DNA of 37,098 nt, taken from the IMG/VR virus record IMGVR_UViG_3300037852_000148, positions 1 through 37,098 of that record, one strand, 5' to 3'. This DNA is from a virus. A program made the translations under genes and the position numbers. Below the pieces are notes generated by a model, which saw nothing but the letters and a program-made list of their open reading frames with translations, was not told the origin of the DNA and did no database searches. Position 1 is the first letter of the stretch, and the number at the start of each line of letters is the position of its first letter. This document shows, in pieces, positions 23,767 to 29,588 of the stretch.

Positions 23767-23927
23767 TTTTCAAATGCCTCAATGTCTTCTAGCTTGATGC
23801 GGAAATCCTTACCTCCTAAACGCCAAGCGGGCAATTCACCTTTATTTATGAGATTGGTTACGGTCTTAGGGCTGCACCCCCAACGCGCAGCGACATCGCG
23901 CGGGCGAATCGAGAGGACTAGCGTCAT
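23643..23927 (-). CDS. xis: Excisionase / MerR-type HTH protein
   Basis: 94 aa. Residues 8-55 form a winged HTH of the HTH_17 / excisionase type: RPRDVAARWGCSPKTVTNLINKG, then LPAWRLGGKDFRIKLEDIEAF. The remaining 40 residues have no visible domain and are encoded in DNA shared with the int N-terminus. AAGGAT lies before the ATG and the start overlaps the previous stop (ATGA). It should direct excision and can repress int. Placement directly upstream of int supports the call. Confidence 0.75.
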   Translation of the reverse strand: MTLVLSIRPRDVAARWGCSPKTVTNLINKGELPAWRLGGKDFRIKLEDIEAFEKCHQNSVSSNIVAGCTPSGVKTVSSAAKHYAPNVVVLPSKR

Positions 23928-24034
23928 GGCTTATCCTTAGGAGGGTGCCATTTTTCAGCCCACGTTATCGCCGCGATCCCAAGAAGCACGCATAGGATAA
24001 AAAGCGGCATTCCTATTGCTTCTGGCCAAGTCAT
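23924..24034 (-). CDS. 36-aa membrane peptide
   Basis: ATG 24034 to TGA 23924, with ATGA overlaps at both ends. The product has one membrane helix (GMPLFILCVLLGIAAITWA) and a Lys/Pro tail. First of three tiny coupled genes leading into xis. Function unknown. Confidence 0.55.
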   Translation of the reverse strand: MTWPEAIGMPLFILCVLLGIAAITWAEKWHPPKDKP

Positions 24035-24186
24035 GGTCTTTCATCCCTTATGGCTTTCGAGATTCGGTAGGCTTCCTCTTCGCGAAAGAACGGGCTAGGC
24101 TGAAACGGGCCGCGAGGATCGCCGTGCCAACGTTCCCACCATCGACGATATCGCCATGCATAGAACGCTTTTAGAAGCGGTTTCAT
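24031..24186 (-). CDS. 51-aa Trp/Arg-rich protein
   Basis: Very aromatic and basic start (KPLLKAFYAWRYRRWWERWHG) followed by PFFREEEAYRISKAIRDE. Overlaps both neighbours by ATGA. No known family; possibly a membrane-surface or nucleic-acid binding peptide. Confidence 0.55.
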   Translation of the reverse strand: MKPLLKAFYAWRYRRWWERWHGDPRGPFQPSPFFREEEAYRISKAIRDERP

Positions 24187-24278
24187 TTGACCATCCAAAT
24201 TATTAACTCACCAATCAGTAGACCAACAAGGCCAGAGAGCCATCCACACCAAAATCCTCTAAACCAGTCGCTGGTCAT
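24183..24278 (-). CDS. 31-aa membrane peptide
   Basis: ATG 24278 to TGA 24183, linked to both neighbours by ATGA. Nearly all hydrophobic (FRGFWCGWLSGLVGLLIGEL), so a minimal membrane protein. Its start sits in the last codons of the 65-aa gene upstream. Confidence 0.5.
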   Translation of the reverse strand: MTSDWFRGFWCGWLSGLVGLLIGELIIWMVK

Positions 24279-24472
24279 GGCTTTTGCTCCGGCGGGTTGG
24301 TGAGGTCTCCCAAAATCGCATCAACAAGAGTCTGTTCCTGCGTGGCTCCTCGTGGATTTTCGCATTCTTCGCGCGCAGCATCTTCAAGAGTCAAATTAGG
24401 CCTTCCGCAGTTCATGCAGGTGCCGATGAACGGGCCGCCCTTTTTAGATGTCCGTTGAAGGGCATGATTCAC
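24275..24472 (-). CDS. 65-aa small protein with Cys motif
   Basis: Contains TCMNCGRP and, 14 residues on, EEC, a possible small zinc site. It ends GDLTNPPEQKP, a tail shared with the gene upstream, at DNA level too. ATGA overlaps on both sides. Unknown function. Confidence 0.6.
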   Translation of the reverse strand: MNHALQRTSKKGGPFIGTCMNCGRPNLTLEDAAREECENPRGATQEQTLVDAILGDLTNPPEQKP

Positions 24473-24879
24473 GTATTAGACTCCAGCGGGTTGGTGAGGT
24501 CGCCAGCGGCGGACATGGCGCGCCACGCGCTTGTCAGTTGACGGAATATTCTCCATTCCGTTTGTCCGGCAGCTATCATCTCCTCCGTCGCTTCGACCGG
24601 CACGACGCGCGCGCCAGTGCCGTGAAGGGAGTCGAGGATGGAGAATGCTGCAATCCATTTGCCAGGCGAGTCTTTCCAATTCATACAACGCATAATCGCC
24701 AATCCGCACGCCTTACGGCTCTCTTCTCGGGTCACGTTTTCTGCTTCGCTGTACGCAGCGACTACAGCGCTCGCAATGTCGGCCCACAAATCATGATCCT
24801 CCGGAATTGAAACCAGGTAATTTTGATCGTGACATGCGGCTCTAGCTGCCAACGCTGCGCGCGCAATTTTCTCGTTCAT
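24469..24879 (-). CDS. Early-operon protein of a common phage family, unknown function
   Basis: 136 aa, soluble. The second half has the recurring phage pattern VVPVEATEEMIAAGQTEW followed by WRAM, found in many small proteins of early operons of alpha- and gammaproteobacterial phages and never functionally assigned to my knowledge. It ends GDLTNPLESNT. Between neighbours by ATGA overlaps. Confidence 0.65.
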   Translation of the reverse strand: MNEKIARAALAARAACHDQNYLVSIPEDHDLWADIASAVVAAYSEAENVTREESRKACGLAIMRCMNWKDSPGKWIAAFSILDSLHGTGARVVPVEATEEMIAAGQTEWRIFRQLTSAWRAMSAAGDLTNPLESNT

Positions 24880-25196
24880 GGGCGAATTGTTTTTTGCTTA
24901 TCAGGCTTGCCAGTTTTTTCGGAGTTGCCGGCAAGTGGCTTTACGGCCGCTTCTGGCTTTTTGCTTTTTGCTCGTTTCAAGCCGCCGCTTTGCCGGCGCC
25001 TTTCGGCAATGATGTTGCCGATGCGCTCAAAGGCATCGGCAAGTGGGATGTTGGTTCTTTGGAGGGCTTCGTTGATGTCCTCCGGCGAAAGACGCTCCAG
25101 GAGAGCAAGAGACGAGATTTCCTCGTGCTTCTTGCATTCATCGGAAGTCGAGAATTTCGTCCCGTCATTGGCTTCGTATACCTGTGTGCGTTTCAT
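24876..25196 (-). CDS. 106-aa early protein
   Basis: Starts MKRTQVYEANDGTKFSTSDEC with a CxxH-like KKHE and continues as a charged helical protein with a basic disordered tail (KRAKSKKPEAAVKPL). GAGGTAAC precedes the ATG. Similar openings (a YEAxDGxxF...EC...HE pattern) occur in small phage proteins of unknown function. Confidence 0.65.
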   Translation of the reverse strand: MKRTQVYEANDGTKFSTSDECKKHEEISSLALLERLSPEDINEALQRTNIPLADAFERIGNIIAERRRQSGGLKRAKSKKPEAAVKPLAGNSEKTGKPDKQKTIRP

Positions 25197-25207
25197 GGTT
25201 TGTTACC

Positions 25208-25576
25208 TCAAAAAGGAATGTCGTCATTGATGGTTTCAGCGGTAGTCTTTGGAGGCTTGTTGCGCGGCACTTGTTTGACACGGATCGCCGCAACCGTGTC
25301 ACCTTGAAACTCAACCATCGCCTCGAACAGGGCGATTTGTTCGCCGGTCCAGTTGTCGGTATCGTCTCCGAATAGTTCGGCAATTTTCTTGGAGTTGGTC
25401 TTGTTCAATACCAACCCCTTGTCCTTGCCATCAAAATAGAGGACAGGAAGGACTTTTTTGTCACCTCCAAACCCGATGTCCTCCATTAATACGCTCTTCA
25501 TAGTGAGAGACACTATCCGCCCGTCGAGGTCGGCCGCGCTCAGATATTTAGTTGGAAATGCTGCGCTGATTTTCAT
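25208..25576 (-). CDS. Recombination-module protein, SSB-like tail
   Basis: 122 aa, beta-rich (DLDGRIVSLTMKSVLMEDIG; KVLPVLYFDGKDKGLVLNKTN), followed by a helix with WTGEQIALFEAMVEF and a C-terminal INDDIPF. The acidic DD-I-P-F tip is like that of single-stranded DNA binding proteins. It is encoded directly after the exonuclease with ATGA overlap, so it may bind ssDNA or assist recombination. This family is usually annotated hypothetical. Confidence 0.65.
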   Translation of the reverse strand: MKISAAFPTKYLSAADLDGRIVSLTMKSVLMEDIGFGGDKKVLPVLYFDGKDKGLVLNKTNSKKIAELFGDDTDNWTGEQIALFEAMVEFQGDTVAAIRVKQVPRNKPPKTTAETINDDIPF

Positions 25577-26247
25577 AGGGATGCTCCAGATTTTTTCAGT
25601 GCAGTCATCAAGGCTTCTTGATGACCATGTTCAAGAATGTCGATTTTATGCGCTAGCTCGTCAAGGAAATCTCTCGTGCATTTTTCGAGGTATGCGATTT
25701 TGTCTTCGTCACGCCAAACTCGCTTGATGAAAAGCCGCATCCGCTCTGGGACTCTAGGATCATAAGACACGTAGTCGCACCATTGGCGGCCGGTACAGGC
25801 GAGCCCGAATTGAATTTGCTTCACATATTTGTCTGGGACTTCCGGCGGTCTTCCGAGCAGAGTTTCGACATGTGTTGATGTATTTGGACATTTGATTTGT
25901 AGTTCGCCGTCGTCGCCTATCAGACCATCCGGGCTACATCCGGCCATTTCGATAGACGGATGATCCACAAAGCCGACACAATCAACGATACAGCCCTCGC
26001 GAGTCTCATACTCTTTGCGGGCTTCGGGCTCCGTGAATCTCCCCCATTCCATTGGGCCGCTCATGTATGAGTCAGTTGGAATTCCCGTGAGCCGTTCACA
26101 AAGTAGATCAGACATATAGTTGGCGCGCGACGCTCCCCAACCAGTTTTGGTCTTCGCGGTCAAGTCATGCATACGAGACGCAGTCGCTTTCCCGCATCGA
26201 TAAACGCGCCATTCCATAGTTCCTTGGATTAGATCGATGGCGTTCAT
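25573..26247 (-). CDS. Lambda-exonuclease / YqaJ-type recombination nuclease
   Basis: 224 aa, close to lambda Exo (226 aa). N-terminus QGTMEWRVYRCGKATASR is the usual W-x-x-x-R-x-G-x-(V/A)TAS motif; the active-site region has AGCSPDGLIG (Asp107) and GELQIKCPNTSTH (Lys119). Where lambda Exo has Glu two before this Lys, here it is Gln117, with Glu115 two residues earlier. The enzyme degrades the 5' strand of DNA ends for annealing recombination. No clear Beta/RecT/Erf annealing protein is seen next to it; neighbours of 92 and 122 aa could fill that role. Confidence 0.8.
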   Translation of the reverse strand: MNAIDLIQGTMEWRVYRCGKATASRMHDLTAKTKTGWGASRANYMSDLLCERLTGIPTDSYMSGPMEWGRFTEPEARKEYETREGCIVDCVGFVDHPSIEMAGCSPDGLIGDDGELQIKCPNTSTHVETLLGRPPEVPDKYVKQIQFGLACTGRQWCDYVSYDPRVPERMRLFIKRVWRDEDKIAYLEKCTRDFLDELAHKIDILEHGHQEALMTALKKSGASL

Positions 26248-26522
26248 TTTTGACTCTCAGAATATTTGACTATCTCAAGAAAGCTGCCCTTGGCAACAAT
26301 CCCGTGTCGTTCTAACTCAAGTCCCTGAAAAGCTAAAATCGTCATCATGATCGAAACCGTCTCTTGTGGCCCGATAGAGTCAATCATTATCGAAGTTGAG
26401 CGAGCAAGGAGGGTGTTGATGTCATCATTGAACTTCCTCGCAAGATCGGCGCACATTTGATTGGGCGGCCTTTGTTGAATTTCCATCATTGACGATCCAT
26501 TTTTTGTGAAGCGCCGGTTCAC
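26244..26522 (-). CDS. 92-aa helical protein upstream of exonuclease
   Basis: GTG 26522 has GGAGG ten bases upstream, better than the internal ATGs 11 codons on. A helical protein: CADLARKFNDDINTLLARST and ETVSIMMTILAFQGLELERHG. ATGA overlap with the exonuclease gene. Not recognised; probably part of the recombination module. Confidence 0.6.
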   Translation of the reverse strand: MNRRFTKNGSSMMEIQQRPPNQMCADLARKFNDDINTLLARSTSIMIDSIGPQETVSIMMTILAFQGLELERHGIVAKGSFLEIVKYSESQK

Positions 26523-26620
26523 ATTCGCCCTACCTCCGAGGCGTGGTAGCCCGGCAGGACTTTAGGGAGTTCGGCCGGCGCTTCGGTGACGCGGCCCGTG
26601 AGAGCCGCGATTCTAAAGCG

Positions 26621-26830
26621 TCAGTCACATACCCAATGCATCCGGCCGTGCCAGTTGGTCCAGTAGCAACCGCCGTCGTCATAATCGCCGCCGCCCCAAT
26701 GGCCGCCGTGATGATGGCTCCAGCCGCCTCCCTTCCAGCCTCCTCCACCCTTTCCGCCCTTGGCATCAGCTTGCGTGAATGAAGACATGGCCGCAACGAT
26801 CAGTGCAAAAAGAAATATACGTAGTCTCAT
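26621..26830 (-). CDS. Secreted Gly/His/Trp-rich protein
   Basis: 69 aa: signal peptide MRLRIFLFALIVAAMSSFTQADA, then a low-complexity mature part of 46 residues with KGGKGGGGWKGGG, WSHHHGGHWGGG, DYDDGG and a CYWTNWHGRMHWVC end. The His cluster and two Cys suggest metal binding or a disulfide loop in the periplasm. AAGGGAAC precedes the ATG. It stands apart from its neighbours by 98 and 73 bases of noncoding DNA (a hairpin GAAGCG/CGCTTC at about 26862-26878), unlike the otherwise gap-free operon, so it may be an inserted unit. Confidence 0.65.
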   Translation of the reverse strand: MRLRIFLFALIVAAMSSFTQADAKGGKGGGGWKGGGWSHHHGGHWGGGDYDDGGCYWTNWHGRMHWVCD

Positions 26831-26903
26831 TGTGTTTTGTTCCCTTGTTTAAGCAGGTGAAGCGTTTGGCGCTTCGCGATGCCTCGACGAGCATGGCGAA
26901 AGG

Positions 26904-27119
26904 TCAGTCTTGAGTAGCATCCGCTGCGGCGATGGAGATAGCTTCTTTGGTTGCTGCTACAGCTTTCGGCCAACCGTAGTCTGGAGCGGACGCAAGTCCG
27001 CTTTCCTGGACCTCGCGGTAGAGTAATTTAAGCGCCGTGAGTATCCGATCATGCGAGGCGCGAAGACGAGCGTTAATCGCATACTGCTCGCGTTCTGCGT
27101 CGGTTGCGATGCGAGTCAC
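26904..27119 (-). CDS. 71-aa early protein, paralog of its upstream neighbour
   Basis: Contains RLRASHDRILTALKLLYREVQESG and GWPKAVAATKEAISIAAAD, which line up with RLRASHDRLLAVLAAARRIRDSG and AWTELKAAIAAAEE of the next gene. Helical, soluble. ATGA overlap. Function unknown. Confidence 0.6.
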   Translation of the reverse strand: MTRIATDAEREQYAINARLRASHDRILTALKLLYREVQESGLASAPDYGWPKAVAATKEAISIAAADATQD

Positions 27120-27493
27120 GTCTCGCTCTCCTCGGCGGCGGCAATCGCGGCTTTCAATTCCGTCCAGGCTCCAGCGTCAACAAATCCTCTATTTTCAAGA
27201 AAGTTTTCGCCACTATCGCGAATGCGTCGAGCCGCCGCGAGCACCGCGAGCAACCGGTCATGCGATGCGCGGAGTCTAGTTGCTCTTTCGATGGAGCGCG
27301 TAAGAGATGCATCAATCATTTTCCGCTGCGCATCCAGGTCCGTAGCCAACGTCTGTTGCTGCGGACGTAGCTCATCGCTATGCGCCGCGCGCCTTGCGTC
27401 TATCGGCCATTCTGGGATCATGTCGCCTCCCAAGGTATAGCGCGAGAGAGCGACGCAGATTTCATCCGTGCGCCGAGATCGTTCCTGCGCCAT
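27116..27493 (-). CDS. 125-aa helical early protein
   Basis: An N-terminal part (RRTDEICVALSRYTLGG, WPIDARRAA) followed by a long helix and the RLRASHDR module shared with the downstream gene. ATG 27493 has no visible ribosome site and the frame is open for another 43 codons upstream, so translation may depend on the overlapping upstream gene. Unknown function. Confidence 0.55.
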   Translation of the reverse strand: MAQERSRRTDEICVALSRYTLGGDMIPEWPIDARRAAHSDELRPQQQTLATDLDAQRKMIDASLTRSIERATRLRASHDRLLAVLAAARRIRDSGENFLENRGFVDAGAWTELKAAIAAAEESET

Positions 27494-27705
27494 CGCCCGG
27501 CGACGATCGCGACGGATGGCGGCTCTCGCGCGGGCCAGGAGTCGGCGGACGCTGTTGGAGTAAAGAAGTTTTCTCGAACGACGGCGGCAACTTTCTTTTG
27601 CGTTCCGCGCGTCGGTGCCACGCCGTTTTTTTTATCGACATGCTCAGCCATCTCTTTGACGAAACGCACGGCCGCCATTTCTGTCGGGGTAGGGCGGGGG
27701 ATCAT
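27418..27705 (-). CDS. 95-aa early ORF, overlapping the next gene by 76 bases
   Basis: MIPRPTPTEMAAVRFVKEMA and a Lys-rich middle look like real protein; the last 30 residues are encoded in DNA shared with the next gene and are less convincing. At codons 25-27 there is an A-AAA-AAC heptamer, a classical -1 slippery site, and the -1 frame is open into the next gene. It may therefore be the front part of a frameshift fusion. Its start overlaps the previous stop (ATGA). Confidence 0.45.
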   Translation of the reverse strand: MIPRPTPTEMAAVRFVKEMAEHVDKKNGVAPTRGTQKKVAAVVRENFFTPTASADSWPAREPPSVAIVAGRWRRNDLGARMKSASLSRAIPWEAT

Positions 27706-28109
27706 GGGCTTATAATTCGCAAGTGTTTGAGGTCGCGTTTAAGTTGATCAATTTCCTCTTGAGCGCGCGTTAGTTGCCGCGCCAGCACAACAATGTCGCT
27801 GTCCGGATTGTCCAATATAGACGAGGCTATTATGAGGGCTCGCCCTCTTTCGGAAATGAGGGATTCTTGGAGGGCGATCCAGGGGCGGGGGGTCATGGCA
27901 GGTCTGGCTTCTTCCGACTGAGCCGCCCTGATATGATCAGCGTCGAACACAGCGCGCGTGCCGTCTGGGAATTGGACTTGCGCATAGCCGTACCCGTGGC
28001 GATCAACACTGACGATCTTCGCCATGCGCCATGCGCCATGCGACTCGTTTAGTCCAGGAGGCGTGACATGAACCTCGACGTCCTGGCCTTCGTGAAACTG
28101 CTTGGTCAT
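27702..28109 (-). CDS. Small protein with SH3/Tudor-like barrel
   Basis: I start at ATG 28109, overlapped by the previous gene stop (ATGA); the frame is open further upstream. The 135-aa product has a barrel-like N-half (HEGQDVEVHVTPPGL; WRMAKIVSVDRHGYG; AQVQFPDGTRAVFDADHIR) and a helical C-half ending EEIDQLKRDLKHLRI (coiled coil). The strand pattern of WxxAKI(V)...Y..VQFPDG...D..HIR is common to small nucleic-acid or protein binding barrels. Unknown phage role. Confidence 0.6.
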   Translation of the reverse strand: MTKQFHEGQDVEVHVTPPGLNESHGAWRMAKIVSVDRHGYGYAQVQFPDGTRAVFDADHIRAAQSEEARPAMTPRPWIALQESLISERGRALIIASSILDNPDSDIVVLARQLTRAQEEIDQLKRDLKHLRIISP

Positions 28110-28333
28110 GGCACGCTTCTTTGAATTGCCCAGCATGTCTTGAGTGGGCCGATACCAAACGAGGCTCCGGCAATCGGGAACCAATGACCTCGCCACTTGT
28201 CAGCGTCGCCATTGCGGACAAAGCGGTCCATAACGCGGCGATCCTGAATTGAAACTTGTCCAATGTCGCAAATCACTTCGCCGGCCATGAAAGACTCGAT
28301 GACGTGGGAATAAGCTAGCGATTGTATGGTCAT
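28106..28333 (-). CDS. 74-aa early protein
   Basis: Start at ATG 28333, coupled to the previous stop. Helix-turn pattern MAGEVICDIGQVSIQDRRVMDRFVRNGDADKWRG... with WFPIAGASFGIGPLKTCW; the ending resembles small phage proteins of early operons. Not recognised. Confidence 0.55.
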   Translation of the reverse strand: MTIQSLAYSHVIESFMAGEVICDIGQVSIQDRRVMDRFVRNGDADKWRGHWFPIAGASFGIGPLKTCWAIQRSVP

Positions 28334-28515
28334 GGTTGTCGCTCCATTCGACTCGCTACCATGTCGGTAAGGATGTCGATCTGAACACAATCGAGGTCTC
28401 CCTGCGTCCAGCCGTCAATGAAGTCACGAAGAGCCTCACCTTCCGGCGCTGGACGCGCGGAGCGGTTAAGAAACGCCGCCGCCGCATCCGCTTCGGCTGT
28501 TAGGTTCTTTGCCAT
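28330..28515 (-). CDS. First gene of the leftward early operon
   Basis: Start chosen at ATG 28515, five bases after GGAGAG. The 61-aa product is Ala/Asp-rich and helical (NLTAEADAAAAFLNRSAR; ALRDFIDGWTQGDLD). About 150 bases of leader separate it from the leftward promoter. Function unknown. Confidence 0.55.
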   Translation of the reverse strand: MAKNLTAEADAAAAFLNRSARPAPEGEALRDFIDGWTQGDLDCVQIDILTDMVASRMERQP

Positions 28516-28672
28516 TTCGCTCTCCATCCTGCTTCGCGAGAGTCCCTTTGGCCGCCACGGCTGCTACTTGCCGCGCTTGTCGCCGCTGTCCTACTACGCC
28601 GCGAATGTGAAGGCGCCAGGGTCGCAACTGCCTGGAGGTGCCGAGCTTAACGGAATTCGCCCTCACTTACAG

Positions 28673-28701
28673 AGTATCCAATATGGAAACATGGAAGTCA
28701 A
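28673..28701 (-). promoter_or_regulatory. Leftward early promoter (PL-like)
   Basis: Minus-strand TTGACT (28696-28701) and GATACT (28673-28678) with a 17-base spacer that is filled by an operator copy. A second GGAAAC site sits just upstream of the -35. The transcript would begin near 28666 and run into the recombination, xis and int genes. Confidence 0.65.
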
Positions 28702-28725
28702 CAAAAAAGTTGCAAAAATGGAAAC
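28677..28725. promoter_or_regulatory. Left operator cluster (two GGAAAC sites)
   Basis: TCCAATATGGAAACATGG at 28677-28694 is identical over 18 bases to a copy at 29127-29144 on the far side of the repressor gene. A second site, AAAATGGAAACTTTT, centres on 28720-28725, 35 bases from the first. They overlap or flank the leftward promoter. Confidence 0.65.
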
Positions 28726-28730
28726 TTTTC

Positions 28731-29054
28731 CTATTTGTTTGATTTTATGAACGCTTCGGCCATGTCCTGAAAACGCTTTTGGTCTTGCGGACTCGCGTCC
28801 CTCATAATGTCGTCAATCGATCGTGGCGCGTTCGGCGGTCCGGACAATTCTTGAGGTGTCACGCGCAGCGCAACGCAGTATCGTCCAAGCCATTCGTCAT
28901 TGAGCTTTTGTCGGCCCTTACCGGGACCCTTTAATTGATATCGTTCAAGCTTGCTGATCGTGGCTTTTGTGGTTTTCATTTTTTCCGCAAGCGCATCTTG
29001 AGTTAGCCTTCGAAAGGCCCGCCATGCTTTTAAATACCAACGCTGGACATGCAT
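28731..29054 (-). CDS. Lysogeny repressor, XRE-type HTH
   Basis: I start at ATG 29054; the frame continues upstream through the operators but that part is unlikely to be coding. The 107-aa product has an XRE-type HTH at about residues 12-50 (FRRLTQDALAEKMKTTKATISKLER), an extension YQLKGPGKGRQKLNDEW and LRVTPQEL, then a helical tail (PQDQKRFQDMAEAF). There is no LexA-like autoprotease domain, so induction is not by self-cleavage. A possible -10 (TACTAA on the minus strand, 29062-29067) would place transcription start at the ATG, a leaderless message like lambda cI. Operators lie on both sides. Confidence 0.75.
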   Translation of the reverse strand: MHVQRWYLKAWRAFRRLTQDALAEKMKTTKATISKLERYQLKGPGKGRQKLNDEWLGRYCVALRVTPQELSGPPNAPRSIDDIMRDASPQDQKRFQDMAEAFIKSNK

Positions 29055-29074
29055 CCTTAAATTAGTAACCGTTC

Positions 29075-29144
29075 CGGAAACCAAAGTCGTGACCCAAACT
29101 GGAAACTTTTTTCTTGACGAGAAGTGTCCAATATGGAAACATGG
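29075..29144. promoter_or_regulatory. Right operator cluster (three GGAAAC sites) and rightward promoter region
   Basis: GGAAAC occurs at 29076-29081 (in TTCCGGAAACCA), 29101-29106 (AACTGGAAACTT) and 29135-29140 (ATATGGAAACAT). The last is within the 18-bp repeat 29127-29144. A rightward -35 TTGACG (29114-29119) has a poor -10 (AAACAT) 17 bases on, overlapping the third operator. Three graded sites between divergent repressor and Cro-like genes mirror a lambda right operator. Confidence 0.65.
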
Positions 29145-29149
29145 CCTGT

Positions 29150-29371
29150 ATGGCTCATCCGATGAAGGCATATCGCGAGCGTCACGGTCTAACGCTCGCG
29201 CAGCTTGGCGATTTCCTTGGCGTCACGAAGCCGGCTGTCTTCAAATGGGAGCGCGGGTTAGGGCCGAGCCCAGCAATGGCAATCGAGATCGAGAAACTGA
29301 CGGGCGGTGAGCTGCCGCGTTGGGAGCTTCGCCCTGATCTGTGGTCCGCGCCGCAAGAGGTTGCTGAATGA
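29150..29371 (+). CDS. Cro-like HTH protein
   Basis: Start uncertain: ATG 29150 or 29162, neither with a ribosome site, so the message may be leaderless. The product of 69-73 aa is a YdaS/Cro-type HTH: MKAYRERHGLTLAQLGDFLGV, then TKPAVFKWERG and PSPAMAIEIEKLTGGELPRWELRPDLW, the usual end of small Cro proteins with R-x-E-L-R-P-D-L. It is divergent from the repressor and first in the rightward operon, so it should switch off the repressor and both early promoters. Confidence 0.75.
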   Translation: MAHPMKAYRERHGLTLAQLGDFLGVTKPAVFKWERGLGPSPAMAIEIEKLTGGELPRWELRPDLWSAPQEVAE

Positions 29372-29469
29372 CGATTCTCGCGGGGTTTGCCTTTTTCCCC
29401 CGCGAGTACGTGGCCGCGCCGTTTCCTCCTTCCGGTTGCCGGCGCGGCCACAACGAGGGAGTCGCCTAA
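29368..29469 (+). CDS. Possible 33-aa ORF across the two hairpins
   Basis: ATG 29368 overlaps the cro stop (ATGA) and TAA 29469 overlaps the next start (TAATG), which fits the packing style here. However the whole ORF is occupied by the two hairpins, and its product (a Pro/Phe/Arg-rich peptide) is unconvincing. It may exist only to carry ribosomes through, or may not be translated. Confidence 0.35.
   Translation: MTILAGFAFFPREYVAAPFPPSGCRRGHNEGVA
29377..29406 (+). other. Strong RNA hairpin 1 downstream of cro
   Basis: Perfect 9-bp stem CTCGCGGGG/CCCCGCGAG with a 12-base pyrimidine-rich loop. No T tract follows. It is three bases from hairpin 2. Confidence 0.75.
29410..29451 (+). other. Strong RNA hairpin 2 downstream of cro
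   Basis: Perfect 12-bp stem GTGGCCGCGCCG/CGGCGCGGCCAC with an 18-base loop that contains CCTCCTT, identical to the core anti-Shine-Dalgarno of 16S rRNA. The ribosome site GAGGGAG of the next gene follows two to eight bases later. No T tract, so it is not an ordinary intrinsic terminator. Confidence 0.75.
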
Positions 29470-29588
29470 TGCTATACGATTTGTTGAATTGGTTCCCTGG
29501 ATGGTCAGCCGAAGAATTGATCACCCTTTATGAAAGCGCGTTCAGCGCAGCCTCGATCATTTGCGCGTGCTTCGTAGTGGGCCGGTGA
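29469..29588 (+). CDS. 39-aa protein with hydrophobic C-terminus
   Basis: GAGGGAG seven bases before ATG 29469. Product: LYDLLNWFPGWSAEELITLYESAF followed by a short hydrophobic stretch (ASIICACFVVG). Followed by a GTGA overlap. Function unknown. Confidence 0.5.
   Translation: MLYDLLNWFPGWSAEELITLYESAFSAASIICACFVVGR

Noticed and set aside
28418-28750. Rightward 110-aa ORF across the left operators
   Set aside because: It overlaps operators, the leftward promoter and the leader; composition looks like a shadow frame.
29377-29451. Ordinary Rho-independent terminators after cro
   Set aside because: Neither stem is followed by a T tract on the plus strand, and early transcription must pass to reach the replication genes.
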